Made by a program: the position numbers and the translations under genes
Assembly: GCA_022821585.1 (NCBI GenBank)
Contig: JAJEDI010000095.1
Location: 1-64,000 of the forward strand
Direction of reading: 5' to 3'
DNA: 64,000 nucleotides
DNA from: Caldilineaceae bacterium
GTDB taxonomy: Bacteria; Chloroflexota; Anaerolineae; Caldilineales; Caldilineaceae
Part shown: piece after piece, positions 41,960 to 51,070 of the stretch
How positions within the stretch are numbered: the first letter of the stretch is position 1
Layout of the letters: each line of letters begins with the position of its first letter
Notes under the pieces: model-generated
Told to the model about the DNA's origin: nothing
Database searches by the model: none
Seen by the model: only the letters and a program-made list of their open reading frames with translations

Positions 41960-42955
41960 ATGAACGCACGCGTAGTGATTGCTTACCCCGGATTCGGGGA
42001 TATCGAAATAGAGAAGGAGATCCTAAGCGCCGCGGGCCTGGGGATCGAGCATATTGGCAATCTGGACACGGAGGAAGCAAGGCAGGCTGCGAGGGGATGC
42101 GATGCTCTGATGGTCACCATCCAGCCGGTGCGGGCGGATCTGATTCAGAGCCTGGAACGTTGCCGGCTGATCTGCCGCGTTGGCACGGGACTGGATGCCA
42201 TCGACATCGGGACGGCCACGGAGCGCGGTATTTGGGTGACCTATGCTCCCGACTACTCGATCGATGAGGTCTCAACACACGCCATTGCGCTGGTGCTAGC
42301 GCAAGCGCGGGGCCTGCCCGGTCTTCTGGGCGCGACACGCCAGGGAATCTGGAACAGTGAATCGGGCGGCGTCCTTTACCGGTTGAGCGATCAGACCCTA
42401 GGCGTAATTGGCTGCGGTCGGATTGGCCAGGCGACGGCGGCCAAGGGTCGCGGGCTGGGGCTCGAGGTCATGGTATACGACCCCTACGTGGATAAGGCAG
42501 CGATGGAGGAACTGGGTTTTCGGGTCGTCGATCTGGGGACGTTGCTGCGCAAGTCGGACTATATTTCGCTGCATTCTCCGCTGACGGACGAGACCCGCCA
42601 CCTAATCAATGCGGATACGCTGGCGATGATGAAGCCGACTGCTTTTTTGGTGAACGCGGCGCGAGGTGCTCTGGTTGACGAGGACGCTTTGCTGGAGGCT
42701 GTTCAGGTCGGCCAGATCGCCGGTGCTGCGCTGGACGTGTTGAATGTCGAACCTGTGGCGGCGGACCATCCTTTCCTGAAGGAGGAGCGCATCTTGCTCA
42801 CGCCCCACGCCGGGTGGTATTCTGAGGAATCCAAAATTGACGTGCGCGTGCAGGGAGCGGAAGAGGTTGTACGCGTTTTGAGAGGCGAGAGGCCGCGTGC
42901 GCCGGTCAATGAGGTCCAAAATGGACAGAAGCTGCAAAGGAGATCGCAGGAATGA
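41960..42955 (+). CDS. D-isomer 2-hydroxyacid dehydrogenase (CtBP-like)
   Basis: A 331-residue NAD-dependent dehydrogenase distinct from the one at 39017. It has the GVIGCGRIGQATAAKG nucleotide site near residues 149-164, VNAARGALVDE with catalytic Arg, a Glu in ALDVLNVEPV and the His of LLTPHAGWYSEES. Such C-terminal-binding-protein-like members in catabolic operons act on 2-hydroxy or 2-keto acids of unknown structure. It follows the dehydratase by 59 bases and overlaps the SDR gene by four (ATGA), so operon membership is clear. Confidence 0.9.
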   Translation: MNARVVIAYPGFGDIEIEKEILSAAGLGIEHIGNLDTEEARQAARGCDALMVTIQPVRADLIQSLERCRLICRVGTGLDAIDIGTATERGIWVTYAPDYSIDEVSTHAIALVLAQARGLPGLLGATRQGIWNSESGGVLYRLSDQTLGVIGCGRIGQATAAKGRGLGLEVMVYDPYVDKAAMEELGFRVVDLGTLLRKSDYISLHSPLTDETRHLINADTLAMMKPTAFLVNAARGALVDEDALLEAVQVGQIAGAALDVLNVEPVAADHPFLKEERILLTPHAGWYSEESKIDVRVQGAEEVVRVLRGERPRAPVNEVQNGQKLQRRSQE

Positions 42956-43767
42956 CCCACCCACTCTTTGATCTGACCGGCCGCGTTGCAATCGTATCGG
43001 GTGCGGCCAGCGGTATGGGCCGCATCACTTCGATAGGCTATGCTGAGGTGGGCGCGGACGTTGTGTTGTTGGATATCAACGAGGTCGGCGCACAAGAGAC
43101 AGCGCACGAAATCGAGAAGATGGGCCGACGCGCTCTTCCGGTCAACTGTGATATCTCAGACCCGGCCCAGATCCGGGCGATGTTCGAGTTGGTTGACAGC
43201 GAATTTGGTCGGGTCGATGTGCTCAGCAACATTGCCGGAGAAGGCATCCGCACTGACCCGCTGAACCTGACCGAGGACCAGATACAGCAGGTGATGCAGA
43301 ATCTGGTTGTTGGCCGCTACATCTGTACGCAGGAGGCGGCGAAACGGATGATGTCTAGGGGCCGCGGCAGCATATTCAGTATCGTTTCGATCGCCGGGAT
43401 CAGCGCGCTCGGTCGCGGTCATATTGCTTACAGCATGGCAATGGGCGCGGTGGGGGCGATGACAAGGGAACTGAGTACGGAATGGAGCAGCCTGGGCGTG
43501 CGCGTCAACGCTATTGTATGCGCCCAGATTATGAACGAGGACTTGCGCGTAAGGATCGAGGCGGACCCCGCTCTTGGGGCTTCCTACTTGCGCGGATTGC
43601 CGATTGGCCGTATGGGCGATCCCAGCGATATAAAGGGGCCCGCGATCTTTCTCGCTTCTGATGCTTCGACCTGGATAACAGGCGCGCTGATTCCCCTGGA
43701 TGGCGGCAACCTGGCCAAGAATGTCAGCGGGTCCCATCCGGGGATGCCTGCAGTGGTGCCGGCCTGA
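42952..43767 (+). CDS. Short-chain dehydrogenase/reductase
   Basis: A 271-residue SDR with SGAASGMGRITSIG near the N-terminus, the NIAGEGIR segment and catalytic YSMAMGA where the usual YxxxK reads YSMAM: the active-site Lys position is Met. The Ser/Tyr part is present (SIVSIAGIS and HIAYS). The C-terminal GALIPLDGGNLAKN is normal. If the Lys is truly missing, activity may be low or altered. The ATGA overlap with the upstream gene couples translation. It would oxidise or reduce a hydroxyl on the 2-keto-3-deoxy acid or its precursor. Confidence 0.87.
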   Translation: MTHPLFDLTGRVAIVSGAASGMGRITSIGYAEVGADVVLLDINEVGAQETAHEIEKMGRRALPVNCDISDPAQIRAMFELVDSEFGRVDVLSNIAGEGIRTDPLNLTEDQIQQVMQNLVVGRYICTQEAAKRMMSRGRGSIFSIVSIAGISALGRGHIAYSMAMGAVGAMTRELSTEWSSLGVRVNAIVCAQIMNEDLRVRIEADPALGASYLRGLPIGRMGDPSDIKGPAIFLASDASTWITGALIPLDGGNLAKNVSGSHPGMPAVVPA

Positions 43768-43821
43768 ATCTGGTCCGGCCGGATAATGACCAACAGTCTC
43801 AATTCATTGGAGGTGGGTGGC

Positions 43822-44787
43822 ATGTCCCAGTCCGAGCAACTCCTTTCTCTATACAGGCAGATGCTCATCATTCGCTATACAGAGGAGCAGCTGGCCCGTT
43901 CGCATCAGATGGGTCTGATTCATGGCGCTTGTCATACATACGTCGGCGAAGAAGCGATTGCGACCGGCGTGTGCGCGCATCTGCGGCCCGACGATGCCGT
44001 TTTCAGCACGCACCGCGGGCATGGGCACGCACTGGCGAAGGGAGTCAGTCCGCGGGAGGTTGTTGCCGAGCTTTTCGGACGCGCGACCGGTTGCTCGCAG
44101 GGAAGGGGAGGCAGTATGCACCTCTTCAAGCCGGAGGTAGGGATGATGGGAACGAGCGGAATCGTCGGCCCCTGTATTCTACAGGCGACGGGAGCAGGAT
44201 ACTCGTTCAAGCTGCTCAAGAGCGAACAGGTCGGCGTGGCATTTTTCGGCGATGGGGCGGTGAACAATGGCGCCTTTCACGAAGGGCTAAATCTGGCCAG
44301 CATTTGGAAACTGCCGACGCTTTTTATTTGCGAAAACAATCTTTATGCAACCGAAGTGCCCTTTGCTTATGCATCCGGCAATCCTCACGTTGGCAATCGA
44401 GGACCTGCCTACGGGATGGAGAGCCTCACAGTTGACGGTAACGATGTGTTGGCGGTCTATGAAGCGGCGGAGGAAGCAGTGCGGCGGGCACGCGGGGGAG
44501 AAGGACCTACCTTGATCGAGTGCCGAACTTATCGCACGCGTGCTCATGCGGAGGGTATGCGGGACGCCGGGTACCGCACGCAGGAAGAGGTCGAAGAGTG
44601 GAAGGAACGCGATCCGATCACGCGCTACAACGAGTGGCTCCTTGAAAATGAAGAGGCTGGTACCGAAACACTGGCCGCGATTGAGGCGGAGGTGAAGGAG
44701 ATGGTCGTGGACGCGGAGGAATTTGCTCGCAACAGCCCGTGGCCGGAGCCGGAAACGGTCAGCGAACATGTATTCAACCAGAGGTGA
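43822..44787 (+). CDS. 2-oxoacid dehydrogenase E1 component, alpha subunit
   Basis: A 321-residue thiamine diphosphate subunit of the acetoin/pyruvate dehydrogenase kind. It has THRGHGHALAKG near residue 67, GRGGSMHLF with the E1-alpha signature, the ThDP motif GDGAVNNGAFHEGLNLASIWKLP (about 145-168), and ENNLYAT. The ATG at 43822 follows GGAGG by eight bases; an upstream ATG at 43786 in frame has no ribosome site. With E1 beta and E2 next to it, the complex decarboxylates a 2-oxo acid and passes the acyl group to lipoate. E3 is absent nearby. Confidence 0.93.
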   Translation: MSQSEQLLSLYRQMLIIRYTEEQLARSHQMGLIHGACHTYVGEEAIATGVCAHLRPDDAVFSTHRGHGHALAKGVSPREVVAELFGRATGCSQGRGGSMHLFKPEVGMMGTSGIVGPCILQATGAGYSFKLLKSEQVGVAFFGDGAVNNGAFHEGLNLASIWKLPTLFICENNLYATEVPFAYASGNPHVGNRGPAYGMESLTVDGNDVLAVYEAAEEAVRRARGGEGPTLIECRTYRTRAHAEGMRDAGYRTQEEVEEWKERDPITRYNEWLLENEEAGTETLAAIEAEVKEMVVDAEEFARNSPWPEPETVSEHVFNQR

Positions 44788-44792
44788 AGGCG

Positions 44793-45770
44793 ATGAGAGA
44801 GCTGACTTATGTTGAAGCCACTCTGGAAGCGCTAGACAGCGCGATGGCAAGCGATCCTTCGATCTTCGTTGTGGGTGAAGGGATCGGCGAACGGGGAGGC
44901 AACTTCAATACGACAGTCGGCCTGTACGACAAGTATGGGCCAGAGCGACTCTGCGATACGCCGATCAGCGAACGCGGCTTTGTCGGCATGTGCGCCGGCG
45001 CGGCCATGACCGGTACGCGTCCGGTTGTGGACTTCATGTTTTTGGACTTTATACTCGACGCGTTTGGTGAACTGGTCAATCAGATCGCCAAGATGCAGTA
45101 CATGAGCAGCGGCCGGCTCAAGATGCCTATCCTTTTGAGAGGTGCGATCGGGATCGGCCATTCGGCTGCGACCCACCATTCGGGCAGCTATTACCCAATC
45201 TTTGCTCATCTTCCCGGCTTTCGTGTGGTCGTGCCTGCCATTCCCAGTGATGCTAAGGGGCTTTTCACAACTGCGCTACAAAGCGATGACCCAGTGCTTT
45301 TCCTGGAACACAAGTCGCTGCTGTTCAATCGCGGTGATGTGCCAGAGGGTGAGTACGCTGTTCCCTTCGGGCAGGCGCGCGTCGCTCGCGAGGGTGCGGA
45401 CTGTACACTGGTTGCAATTGGTTCGATGGTAGGCAAGTCTGTTGCCGTTTGTGACAAGCTGGCAGAGGATGGAATTTCGGTCGAGGCAATCGACCCGCGC
45501 ACGATCGCTCCGCTCGATATGGCGACGATTCTTGAGTCGGTCAGCAAGACGGGACGGCTCCTGATTGTGGACGAGACGTTTCAGCCGTGCGGCGTTGGGG
45601 CTGAAATCGCGGCGCAGGTCATTGACCAGGGATTTGATGATTTGGACGCCCCGATTCGCAGGTTGAACGGCGCGCATGTACCGACGCCTTACAGTCCGCC
45701 GCTGGAGCTTGCCATTGTTCCGGAGTCGGACGACATCGAACAGAGTATTCGAGATCTGCTTGCTGAATGA
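44793..45770 (+). CDS. 2-oxoacid dehydrogenase E1 component, beta subunit
   Basis: A 325-residue partner of the alpha subunit, five bases downstream. It has the GEGIGERGGNF and DTPISERGFVGMCAGAAMTG segments with the catalytic Glu, the MPILLRGAIGIG block, and the C-terminal transketolase-like domain with RLLIVDETFQPCGVGAEIAA and VPTPYSPPLE. GAGGTGAAGG precedes the ATG. Residues fit the acetoin/branched/pyruvate type without pointing to one substrate. Confidence 0.94.
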   Translation: MRELTYVEATLEALDSAMASDPSIFVVGEGIGERGGNFNTTVGLYDKYGPERLCDTPISERGFVGMCAGAAMTGTRPVVDFMFLDFILDAFGELVNQIAKMQYMSSGRLKMPILLRGAIGIGHSAATHHSGSYYPIFAHLPGFRVVVPAIPSDAKGLFTTALQSDDPVLFLEHKSLLFNRGDVPEGEYAVPFGQARVAREGADCTLVAIGSMVGKSVAVCDKLAEDGISVEAIDPRTIAPLDMATILESVSKTGRLLIVDETFQPCGVGAEIAAQVIDQGFDDLDAPIRRLNGAHVPTPYSPPLELAIVPESDDIEQSIRDLLAE

Positions 45771-45846
45771 CCAGGATGGCCGAGGACCGGCGAGAACGAG
45801 TCCGACTGCACATCCGAATCCACAGCTGTTCAATTGAGGGAATTCG

Positions 45847-47226
45847 ATGGCTTACGAAGTAACGATGCCGCGCCTGGGATGGACGATGGAAGAGGGCGTT
45901 TTTGGCGAATGGCTGAAACAGGATGGAGAAGAGGTTAAGGCCGGCGACGTGCTCTTTACGGTGGAGGGAGACAAGGCTACGCAGGAGGTCGAAGTATTCG
46001 AGGCCGGAACCCTGCATCTGCCATCCAATGCGCCGGCACCAGGTGACGTCATTCCCGTGGGTGCGCTGCTGGCCTATATCGTGCAGGCTGGTGAATCGCT
46101 GCCCGCGGAGAGTAGCCAGTCCCCTTCAATGGAAGGGCAGGAGAGGCAGGCCAGCAGAACGAGACCTACTGGTACTGCAGAGCCCACTGTCCAAGGGAAT
46201 CCAGCGACGAAAACAGTCGCCGCGGACGGTCGCGGCACTCCAACCATCAGCCCCCGTGCGCGGAGAGTCGCCGGGGAGCTGGGCGTGGATTGGACGCAGC
46301 TGTCAGGGAGCGGACGCACAAGACGAATCGTCGAGCGGGATGTGCGCGCTGCGGCTGAGTCGATGGCTGAACCTGTTGGGGTGGACATGTCGCCGGTCGC
46401 GCGTCGCATGGCTGCGGAGGCGGGCATTTCGTTGGAAGAGCTGGAGGCGATCAGGCCGGGCGGCCGGATTCAGCGAGAGGACGTGGAGGCTGCAATCGCT
46501 TCTCGACGTCAACCTGTTCCTGCGGGTGTGACGGCGGCTCAGGTTGTGCCACACAGCCGCATCCGCCAGATAACAGCCCAACGCATGGCAGAGAGCGTGA
46601 ACACGACTGCGCCTGTCACGCTGACCACAGAGGCCGATGCCACTGAACTGGTGGCGTTCCGGGAGCAGTTGAAATCGAGCTATGGTCGACGCGGGCTGGC
46701 CGTTCCCAGCTACAACGACATCTATATCAAGTTAGCGGCTGCCGCGTTGCAGGAACATCCCACGCTCAATTCCAGCTGGGGCGATGAAGGAATTGCTCTC
46801 CACAGTGACATCCACATCGGTTTTGCGGTGGAGACCGATAGGGGGCTGCTGGCGCCGGTGCTGAGGGACGTGCCGGCTAAATCGTTGCGTGTGATCGCGA
46901 CCGAATCTGCCAGCTTGATCGAGGGTGCGCAACAGGAACGCTTGAGTCATGAGGCGATGCAGGGCGGAACGTTTACAATAACGAATCTGGGTATGTACGG
47001 CATTGACGCCTTCACGCCTATCATTAATTTGCCCCAAGCCGCCATTCTCGGCATCGGTCGCATCGTCAGCAAGCCGGCCGTACACAACGGGGAAGTCGTG
47101 CCGCGACAGATGGTCGCTCTCAGCCTTACCTTTGATCATCGAATCGTGGACGGGGCTCCGGCGGCGCGATTCCTTAACACCGTGCGCGAATACGTATCCG
47201 AGCCTGTTTTATGGCTCACCGCGTGA
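45847..47226 (+). CDS. 2-oxoacid dehydrogenase E2 component (dihydrolipoyl acyltransferase)
   Basis: A 459-residue transferase that moves the acyl group from lipoate to CoA. Residues 1-78 are a lipoyl domain with the modified Lys43 in EGDKATQE. Two peripheral subunit-binding domains lie near 130-166 and 178-213, one more than in many E2 proteins. The catalytic domain runs from about 230 to the end, with DHRIVDGAPAARF containing the active-site His and Asp. A Pro/Thr-rich linker joins lipoyl and binding domains. The second binding domain may hold E1 or a distant E3. It closes the six-gene operon. Confidence 0.94.
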   Translation: MAYEVTMPRLGWTMEEGVFGEWLKQDGEEVKAGDVLFTVEGDKATQEVEVFEAGTLHLPSNAPAPGDVIPVGALLAYIVQAGESLPAESSQSPSMEGQERQASRTRPTGTAEPTVQGNPATKTVAADGRGTPTISPRARRVAGELGVDWTQLSGSGRTRRIVERDVRAAAESMAEPVGVDMSPVARRMAAEAGISLEELEAIRPGGRIQREDVEAAIASRRQPVPAGVTAAQVVPHSRIRQITAQRMAESVNTTAPVTLTTEADATELVAFREQLKSSYGRRGLAVPSYNDIYIKLAAAALQEHPTLNSSWGDEGIALHSDIHIGFAVETDRGLLAPVLRDVPAKSLRVIATESASLIEGAQQERLSHEAMQGGTFTITNLGMYGIDAFTPIINLPQAAILGIGRIVSKPAVHNGEVVPRQMVALSLTFDHRIVDGAPAARFLNTVREYVSEPVLWLTA

Positions 47227-47637
47227 CGGCATCTTATGCGGTGTTAGGCGCTGGCTGCCTTTTTCTATCCAGTAGTTCTCCTATTCAACTCTGCCTCTCG
47301 CTCATTCCCGCTCAGCAACAACATCGAAGCACTAATTTCACACCTCAAGCAGAGGGTGTCCAGGTGTGCATAATTGGCTGGCCGCACCTTTTTGCCATCC
47401 AAGCGCGATTGCTCGCAGAGGGATGGCAGTCGTCGTGAGGTTGATCGACCCCGAAGAAAAGCAGTTCCTTGCAGTAAGTTTCTCGAATACCCTATGCCTA
47501 GGCCTTCGTGACGGAAATCAGAGGTTGGGCATGTGAAAAAATTGACAATATGTACGAATTCCATAGGATTAGCTGAAGCCCCGACAGGCGAACTTCACAA
47601 GTAGTCAGAACCGATTTCACAGAGGAGATGCCCAACG
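47227..47637. other. Intergenic region upstream of the second ABC importer
   Basis: No gene is supported in this 411-base gap. Apart from the promoter listed at 47542-47569 and a ribosome site (GAGGAG near 47621), I see no repeat or structured element. Confidence 0.5.
47542..47569 (+). promoter_or_regulatory. Promoter of the second ABC importer
   Basis: A perfect TTGACA at 47542-47547, a 16-base spacer and TAGGAT (47564-47569), 68 bases before the lipoprotein start. The -10 box is only 4/6. Confidence 0.6.
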
Positions 47638-48960
47638 ATGACACAAAGAGAGGCCTTGTCCAGACGAACTTTTCTCAAAGTAAGTGGGACGATTACCGGG
47701 GCGGCTGTATTGGCAGCTTGCGCGCCCGTTGCCGCACCCGCAGACGACGGCGGAATGGGCGGAGGAGCGATGGCGGAGCCGGTTACGATCCGATACGGCC
47801 GTCATGACCCGGCCGCAGGCGTTGCGACAACGCTCGAATCATTCCATGAAGAGTATCCTGACATTGTGGTGAGTGTTGAACAGATAGGAGAATTTCACGC
47901 CAAGATTCCTGCACTGGCGGCAGCTGGCACGCTGCCCGACGTCGTCCGCAGTTGGGAGGCGATGGCGCTCGACATGGGGCGAAACAACCAGTTCATCGAC
48001 ATTCAGCCCTATGTGGACGGCGAACCCGGCTACGACGCTGACGACTTCTACGAGAACTGGTGGAACTACCCGGTCGTGGAAGGGAAGCGCTTCGGCATTC
48101 CCGATGCTGCCGCGCCCCACATAACGTTCTACAACGCCGACCTCTTCGACGCAGCGGGTGTCGAGTATCCCAACAAGGACAGCTTTACCTGGACCGATTT
48201 CGAGGAAAAGGCTCGCGGCATCAGCGATCCTGACAACAAGATCTGGGGGTCGGAGACGATTCCGGTCGGCTGGCACATGTACAGTGTCAAACAGGCGTGG
48301 CAGAATGGCGGCAGCTACTACAGCCCCGATTTCCGCGAGTGCTGGCTTGACAAAGAGGAGACGATCCAGGCGATTCAGTTCTGGGCCGATATGCTGCTCG
48401 ACGGAAATGTAATGCCCTCGCCGTCTCAGATTGTCGGCATTGGCGGCGCCGGCGCGGCCGCGGAGCTTTTGGCCGCCGGCAAGATTGGAATGCAGCGCAT
48501 GGGGTCCTGGGTCACCGGAAGTCTTGTCGACGCCGGCTTCCGCTTCAATGTTGTCGCCGAGCCCAGCCAGGCCCGCCGCGATACGATCACGCACGGTGCT
48601 TTCAACAACATTGCCACAACCTCCGAGAACAAGGATTCAGCTTGGATCTGGCTCAACTACAATACAAGCACGCAGGGCATTTACAACTACGCCTCTAACG
48701 CAAACTTCCCGGGAACACGTCGCTCATCGAATGAAATCGAACCCTTCCCCTGGGTCGCGGATGTTGATTTCGAAGTCGATTGGGACGTCGTACCCGACGC
48801 GTTGACTTACGGGCACATTCTGCCGGGACCGGCTAATGAGGGCGAAGCTTTAAAGCTCATCGGCGATGCGCTGGATAAGGTGTACTCTGGTGATGCCCAA
48901 GCTGCAGACATCTTCCCCGAAGTTGCGCCCAAGGTAACGGCCGTGATTTCGGATGTCTAG
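47638..48960 (+). CDS. ABC transporter substrate-binding lipoprotein with twin-arginine signal
   Basis: A 440-residue solute-binding protein of the sugar family. The signal peptide carries SRRTFLKV with Arg9-Arg10, a twin-arginine motif, followed by a hydrophobic stretch and lipobox LAAC with Cys28. So it is probably exported folded by Tat and then lipidated. A Gly/Met-rich tether follows. The mature region has VSVEQIGEFHAKIPALAAAG, AAPHITFYNADLFDAAGV and a C-terminal YSGDAQAADIF stretch. Its two permeases follow directly. No ATPase is encoded nearby. Confidence 0.9.
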   Translation: MTQREALSRRTFLKVSGTITGAAVLAACAPVAAPADDGGMGGGAMAEPVTIRYGRHDPAAGVATTLESFHEEYPDIVVSVEQIGEFHAKIPALAAAGTLPDVVRSWEAMALDMGRNNQFIDIQPYVDGEPGYDADDFYENWWNYPVVEGKRFGIPDAAAPHITFYNADLFDAAGVEYPNKDSFTWTDFEEKARGISDPDNKIWGSETIPVGWHMYSVKQAWQNGGSYYSPDFRECWLDKEETIQAIQFWADMLLDGNVMPSPSQIVGIGGAGAAAELLAAGKIGMQRMGSWVTGSLVDAGFRFNVVAEPSQARRDTITHGAFNNIATTSENKDSAWIWLNYNTSTQGIYNYASNANFPGTRRSSNEIEPFPWVADVDFEVDWDVVPDALTYGHILPGPANEGEALKLIGDALDKVYSGDAQAADIFPEVAPKVTAVISDV

Positions 48961-48984
48961 ACCAACATCTTGATTCCCGAACGT

Positions 48985-49020
48985 TCGCGAAGGCATTCTT
49001 GGTATTCTTTGCCTTCGCGA
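48985..49020. repeat. Inverted repeat between lipoprotein and permease genes
   Basis: TCGCGAAGGCA (48985-48995) pairs perfectly with TGCCTTCGCGA (49010-49020) across a 14-base loop, 25 bases after the lipoprotein stop. It may partly terminate or shield the message, which would raise the amount of binding protein over permease. Confidence 0.6.
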
Positions 49021-49118
49021 GCTTCTTCAGTTCAGCAGACTTCTCGTTGGCAGATCGGCCGCCACGCCGATGGCGCGTGGCCGGCCAGTGATGTAGCGCC
49101 GGCTGAGGGTAGTAATCC

Positions 49119-50045
49119 GTGACCACTGTGGATTTCTCACGTCCAGACAATTTCTGGCAGAGCAGGCGTTTTCGCGACGCCATGGTTGCATATGCCTTCA
49201 TCTTGCCTTGGGTCATTGGCTTCATTCTCTTCGTTGGCGGCCCTATTGTGGCATCTTTTGTCCTCAGCTTTTTTCGTTGGAAGATGATCGCGCCGCCTAA
49301 GTTTTACGGCCTGACCCATTACATAAGCATGGTGACCACGGATGAACTGTTTCGCATTTCAATTTGGGTAACGTTCAAGTTTGTGATCATCTCAGTTCCA
49401 GTCAGCCAAGTGCTGGCCTTGGGTTTGGCGCTGCTACTGAACCAGCGGATAAAGGGTCTCGGATTCTGGCGTTCGGCCTTCTATCTGCCTGCCGTCGTCA
49501 GCGGCGTGGCTGGGTCCATAATTTGGGTATGGATGTATCACGTTGAGTTGGGGATCGTGAACAATGGCCTGGCGCTGATGGGACTGGAAGGACGAAACTG
49601 GCTCTATGACAGGGAGCTCGTACTGGGTTCGCTAATCGTCAAGAGCCTGTGGAACATCGGTATCCCCATGGTCATTTATCTGGCCGCTCTTCAGGGAATG
49701 CCGCAACAGCTGTATGAGGCGGCAGACATTGACGGCTCTGGGGAAGTCTCCAAGTTTTTCGCCATTACGCTGCCTATGCTGTCACCGGCCGTCTTTTTCA
49801 ACATTGTCATGGGCATCATCGCTTCGGTGCAGACTTTTGCCGAACCCTACGTGATGACCGGAGGCGGCCCGGACAATGCGACTCTTTTTCTGGGACTCCA
49901 TCTCTATCAGAACGCATTTCATTACCTTAAAATGGGCTATGCCTCGGCCATGGCCTGGATAATGTTTTTGCTCATTTTCGGGCTGACGGTCTTCCAATTC
50001 GGCCTTGCGGGCCGCTGGGTCTATTACGAGGGCGGGGCGCGGTAG
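49119..50045 (+). CDS. ABC sugar transporter permease (MalF/UgpA type)
   Basis: A 308-residue permease with six transmembrane helices. The first helix (FILPWVIGFILFVGGPIVASF) begins near residue 25, and the EAA loop QLYEAADIDGSGEVSKFFAITLPMLSP lies near 205-231. It is normal in length, unlike the permease at 33258. The start is a GTG at 49119 with GAGGG upstream. The partner permease follows 18 bases later. Confidence 0.93.
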   Translation: MTTVDFSRPDNFWQSRRFRDAMVAYAFILPWVIGFILFVGGPIVASFVLSFFRWKMIAPPKFYGLTHYISMVTTDELFRISIWVTFKFVIISVPVSQVLALGLALLLNQRIKGLGFWRSAFYLPAVVSGVAGSIIWVWMYHVELGIVNNGLALMGLEGRNWLYDRELVLGSLIVKSLWNIGIPMVIYLAALQGMPQQLYEAADIDGSGEVSKFFAITLPMLSPAVFFNIVMGIIASVQTFAEPYVMTGGGPDNATLFLGLHLYQNAFHYLKMGYASAMAWIMFLLIFGLTVFQFGLAGRWVYYEGGAR

Positions 50046-50063
50046 CCCGCCGGGAGTATTAGA

Positions 50064-51008
50064 GTGGCAGTTGGTAACAAGACGGTCCATGCAACTGAGC
50101 ATCTGCACAGTAAGGCCTATTCGCGACCCAGCTGGCTACGAACGCTCTTGCTTGGCAATCGCTTCCCGACCGGGCTGTTGCGGTTAATCATAATATACAC
50201 GCTGCTTGTTTTCTCAGCTTTTCTTTTCCTCTTGCCCTTCTATTGGATGGTAAACACTGCGCTAAAGCCTCCCAACCAGGTCTTCACTTTGCCGCCCACG
50301 TGGATACCTAAGCCGGTAATGTGGTCGAATTTCCTCACCGCCTTTACAGTCCAGTACGAGACGGACCCGCCTGTCTACAACTATGCGTTGAATACGGCGA
50401 TCGTAACGGTGAATGGCGTCGTCTCGACGATATTTTCAAGTGCGCTGGTGGCGTATGCTTTTGCCCGGTTGGAGTTCCCTGGCAAGAACGTCATCTTCCT
50501 GGGAATCCTGAGTACGCTCATGATCCCTTTTGCTGTCGTAATGGTGCCCCAGTTCATCATTTGGAGGTATATGAACTGGCTGGACACGCTATGGCCCCTA
50601 ATGATTCCGCACTGGTTCGGGTCGGCGTGGAACATCTTTCTACTGCGACAGTTTTTTATGACGATTCCGAGAGAGTATGACGAAGCGGCCTATCTTGACG
50701 GGGCGTCGCGGTGGCATATCTTCATTCGAATCATATTGCCTCTGTCCAAGCCGGCCCTGGCGGCCGTCGCGGTCTTTGCTTTCGTGTTCTTCTGGAACGA
50801 CTTTCTGGGACCGCTAATCATTCTGTCGACGCCAGAAAACTTTACGTTGACCCTGTTCCTGGCGAACTTTAATGTCGCCTATCGGGGGACGCCCTGGCAT
50901 CTGTATATGGCGGCTGCGCTCATCATCATACTTCCCTGCCTTATCCTGTTTTTCTTTTCCCAGAACGCCTTTCTTAAGGGGATCACGGTTTCCGATCTCA
51001 AAGGTTGA
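50064..51008 (+). CDS. ABC sugar transporter permease (MalG/UgpE type)
   Basis: A 314-residue permease with a 40-residue hydrophilic start, then six helices. It has AYAFARLEFPGKNVIF and the EAA loop EYDEAAYLDGASRWHIFIRIILPLS near 204-228, and ends in the family tail FLKGITVSDLKG. GTG start with GGGAG upstream. It pairs with the permease at 49119 and the Tat lipoprotein. The dehydratase that follows 62 bases later is probably co-expressed and so hints at the imported substrate. Confidence 0.93.
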   Translation: MAVGNKTVHATEHLHSKAYSRPSWLRTLLLGNRFPTGLLRLIIIYTLLVFSAFLFLLPFYWMVNTALKPPNQVFTLPPTWIPKPVMWSNFLTAFTVQYETDPPVYNYALNTAIVTVNGVVSTIFSSALVAYAFARLEFPGKNVIFLGILSTLMIPFAVVMVPQFIIWRYMNWLDTLWPLMIPHWFGSAWNIFLLRQFFMTIPREYDEAAYLDGASRWHIFIRIILPLSKPALAAVAVFAFVFFWNDFLGPLIILSTPENFTLTLFLANFNVAYRGTPWHLYMAAALIIILPCLILFFFSQNAFLKGITVSDLKG

Positions 51009-51070
51009 GGTCAGCAGTCTCTTTCACAAGTTCTCCAGTAGGGCTTTCCTTCACAGAATCTGAGGCAAAT

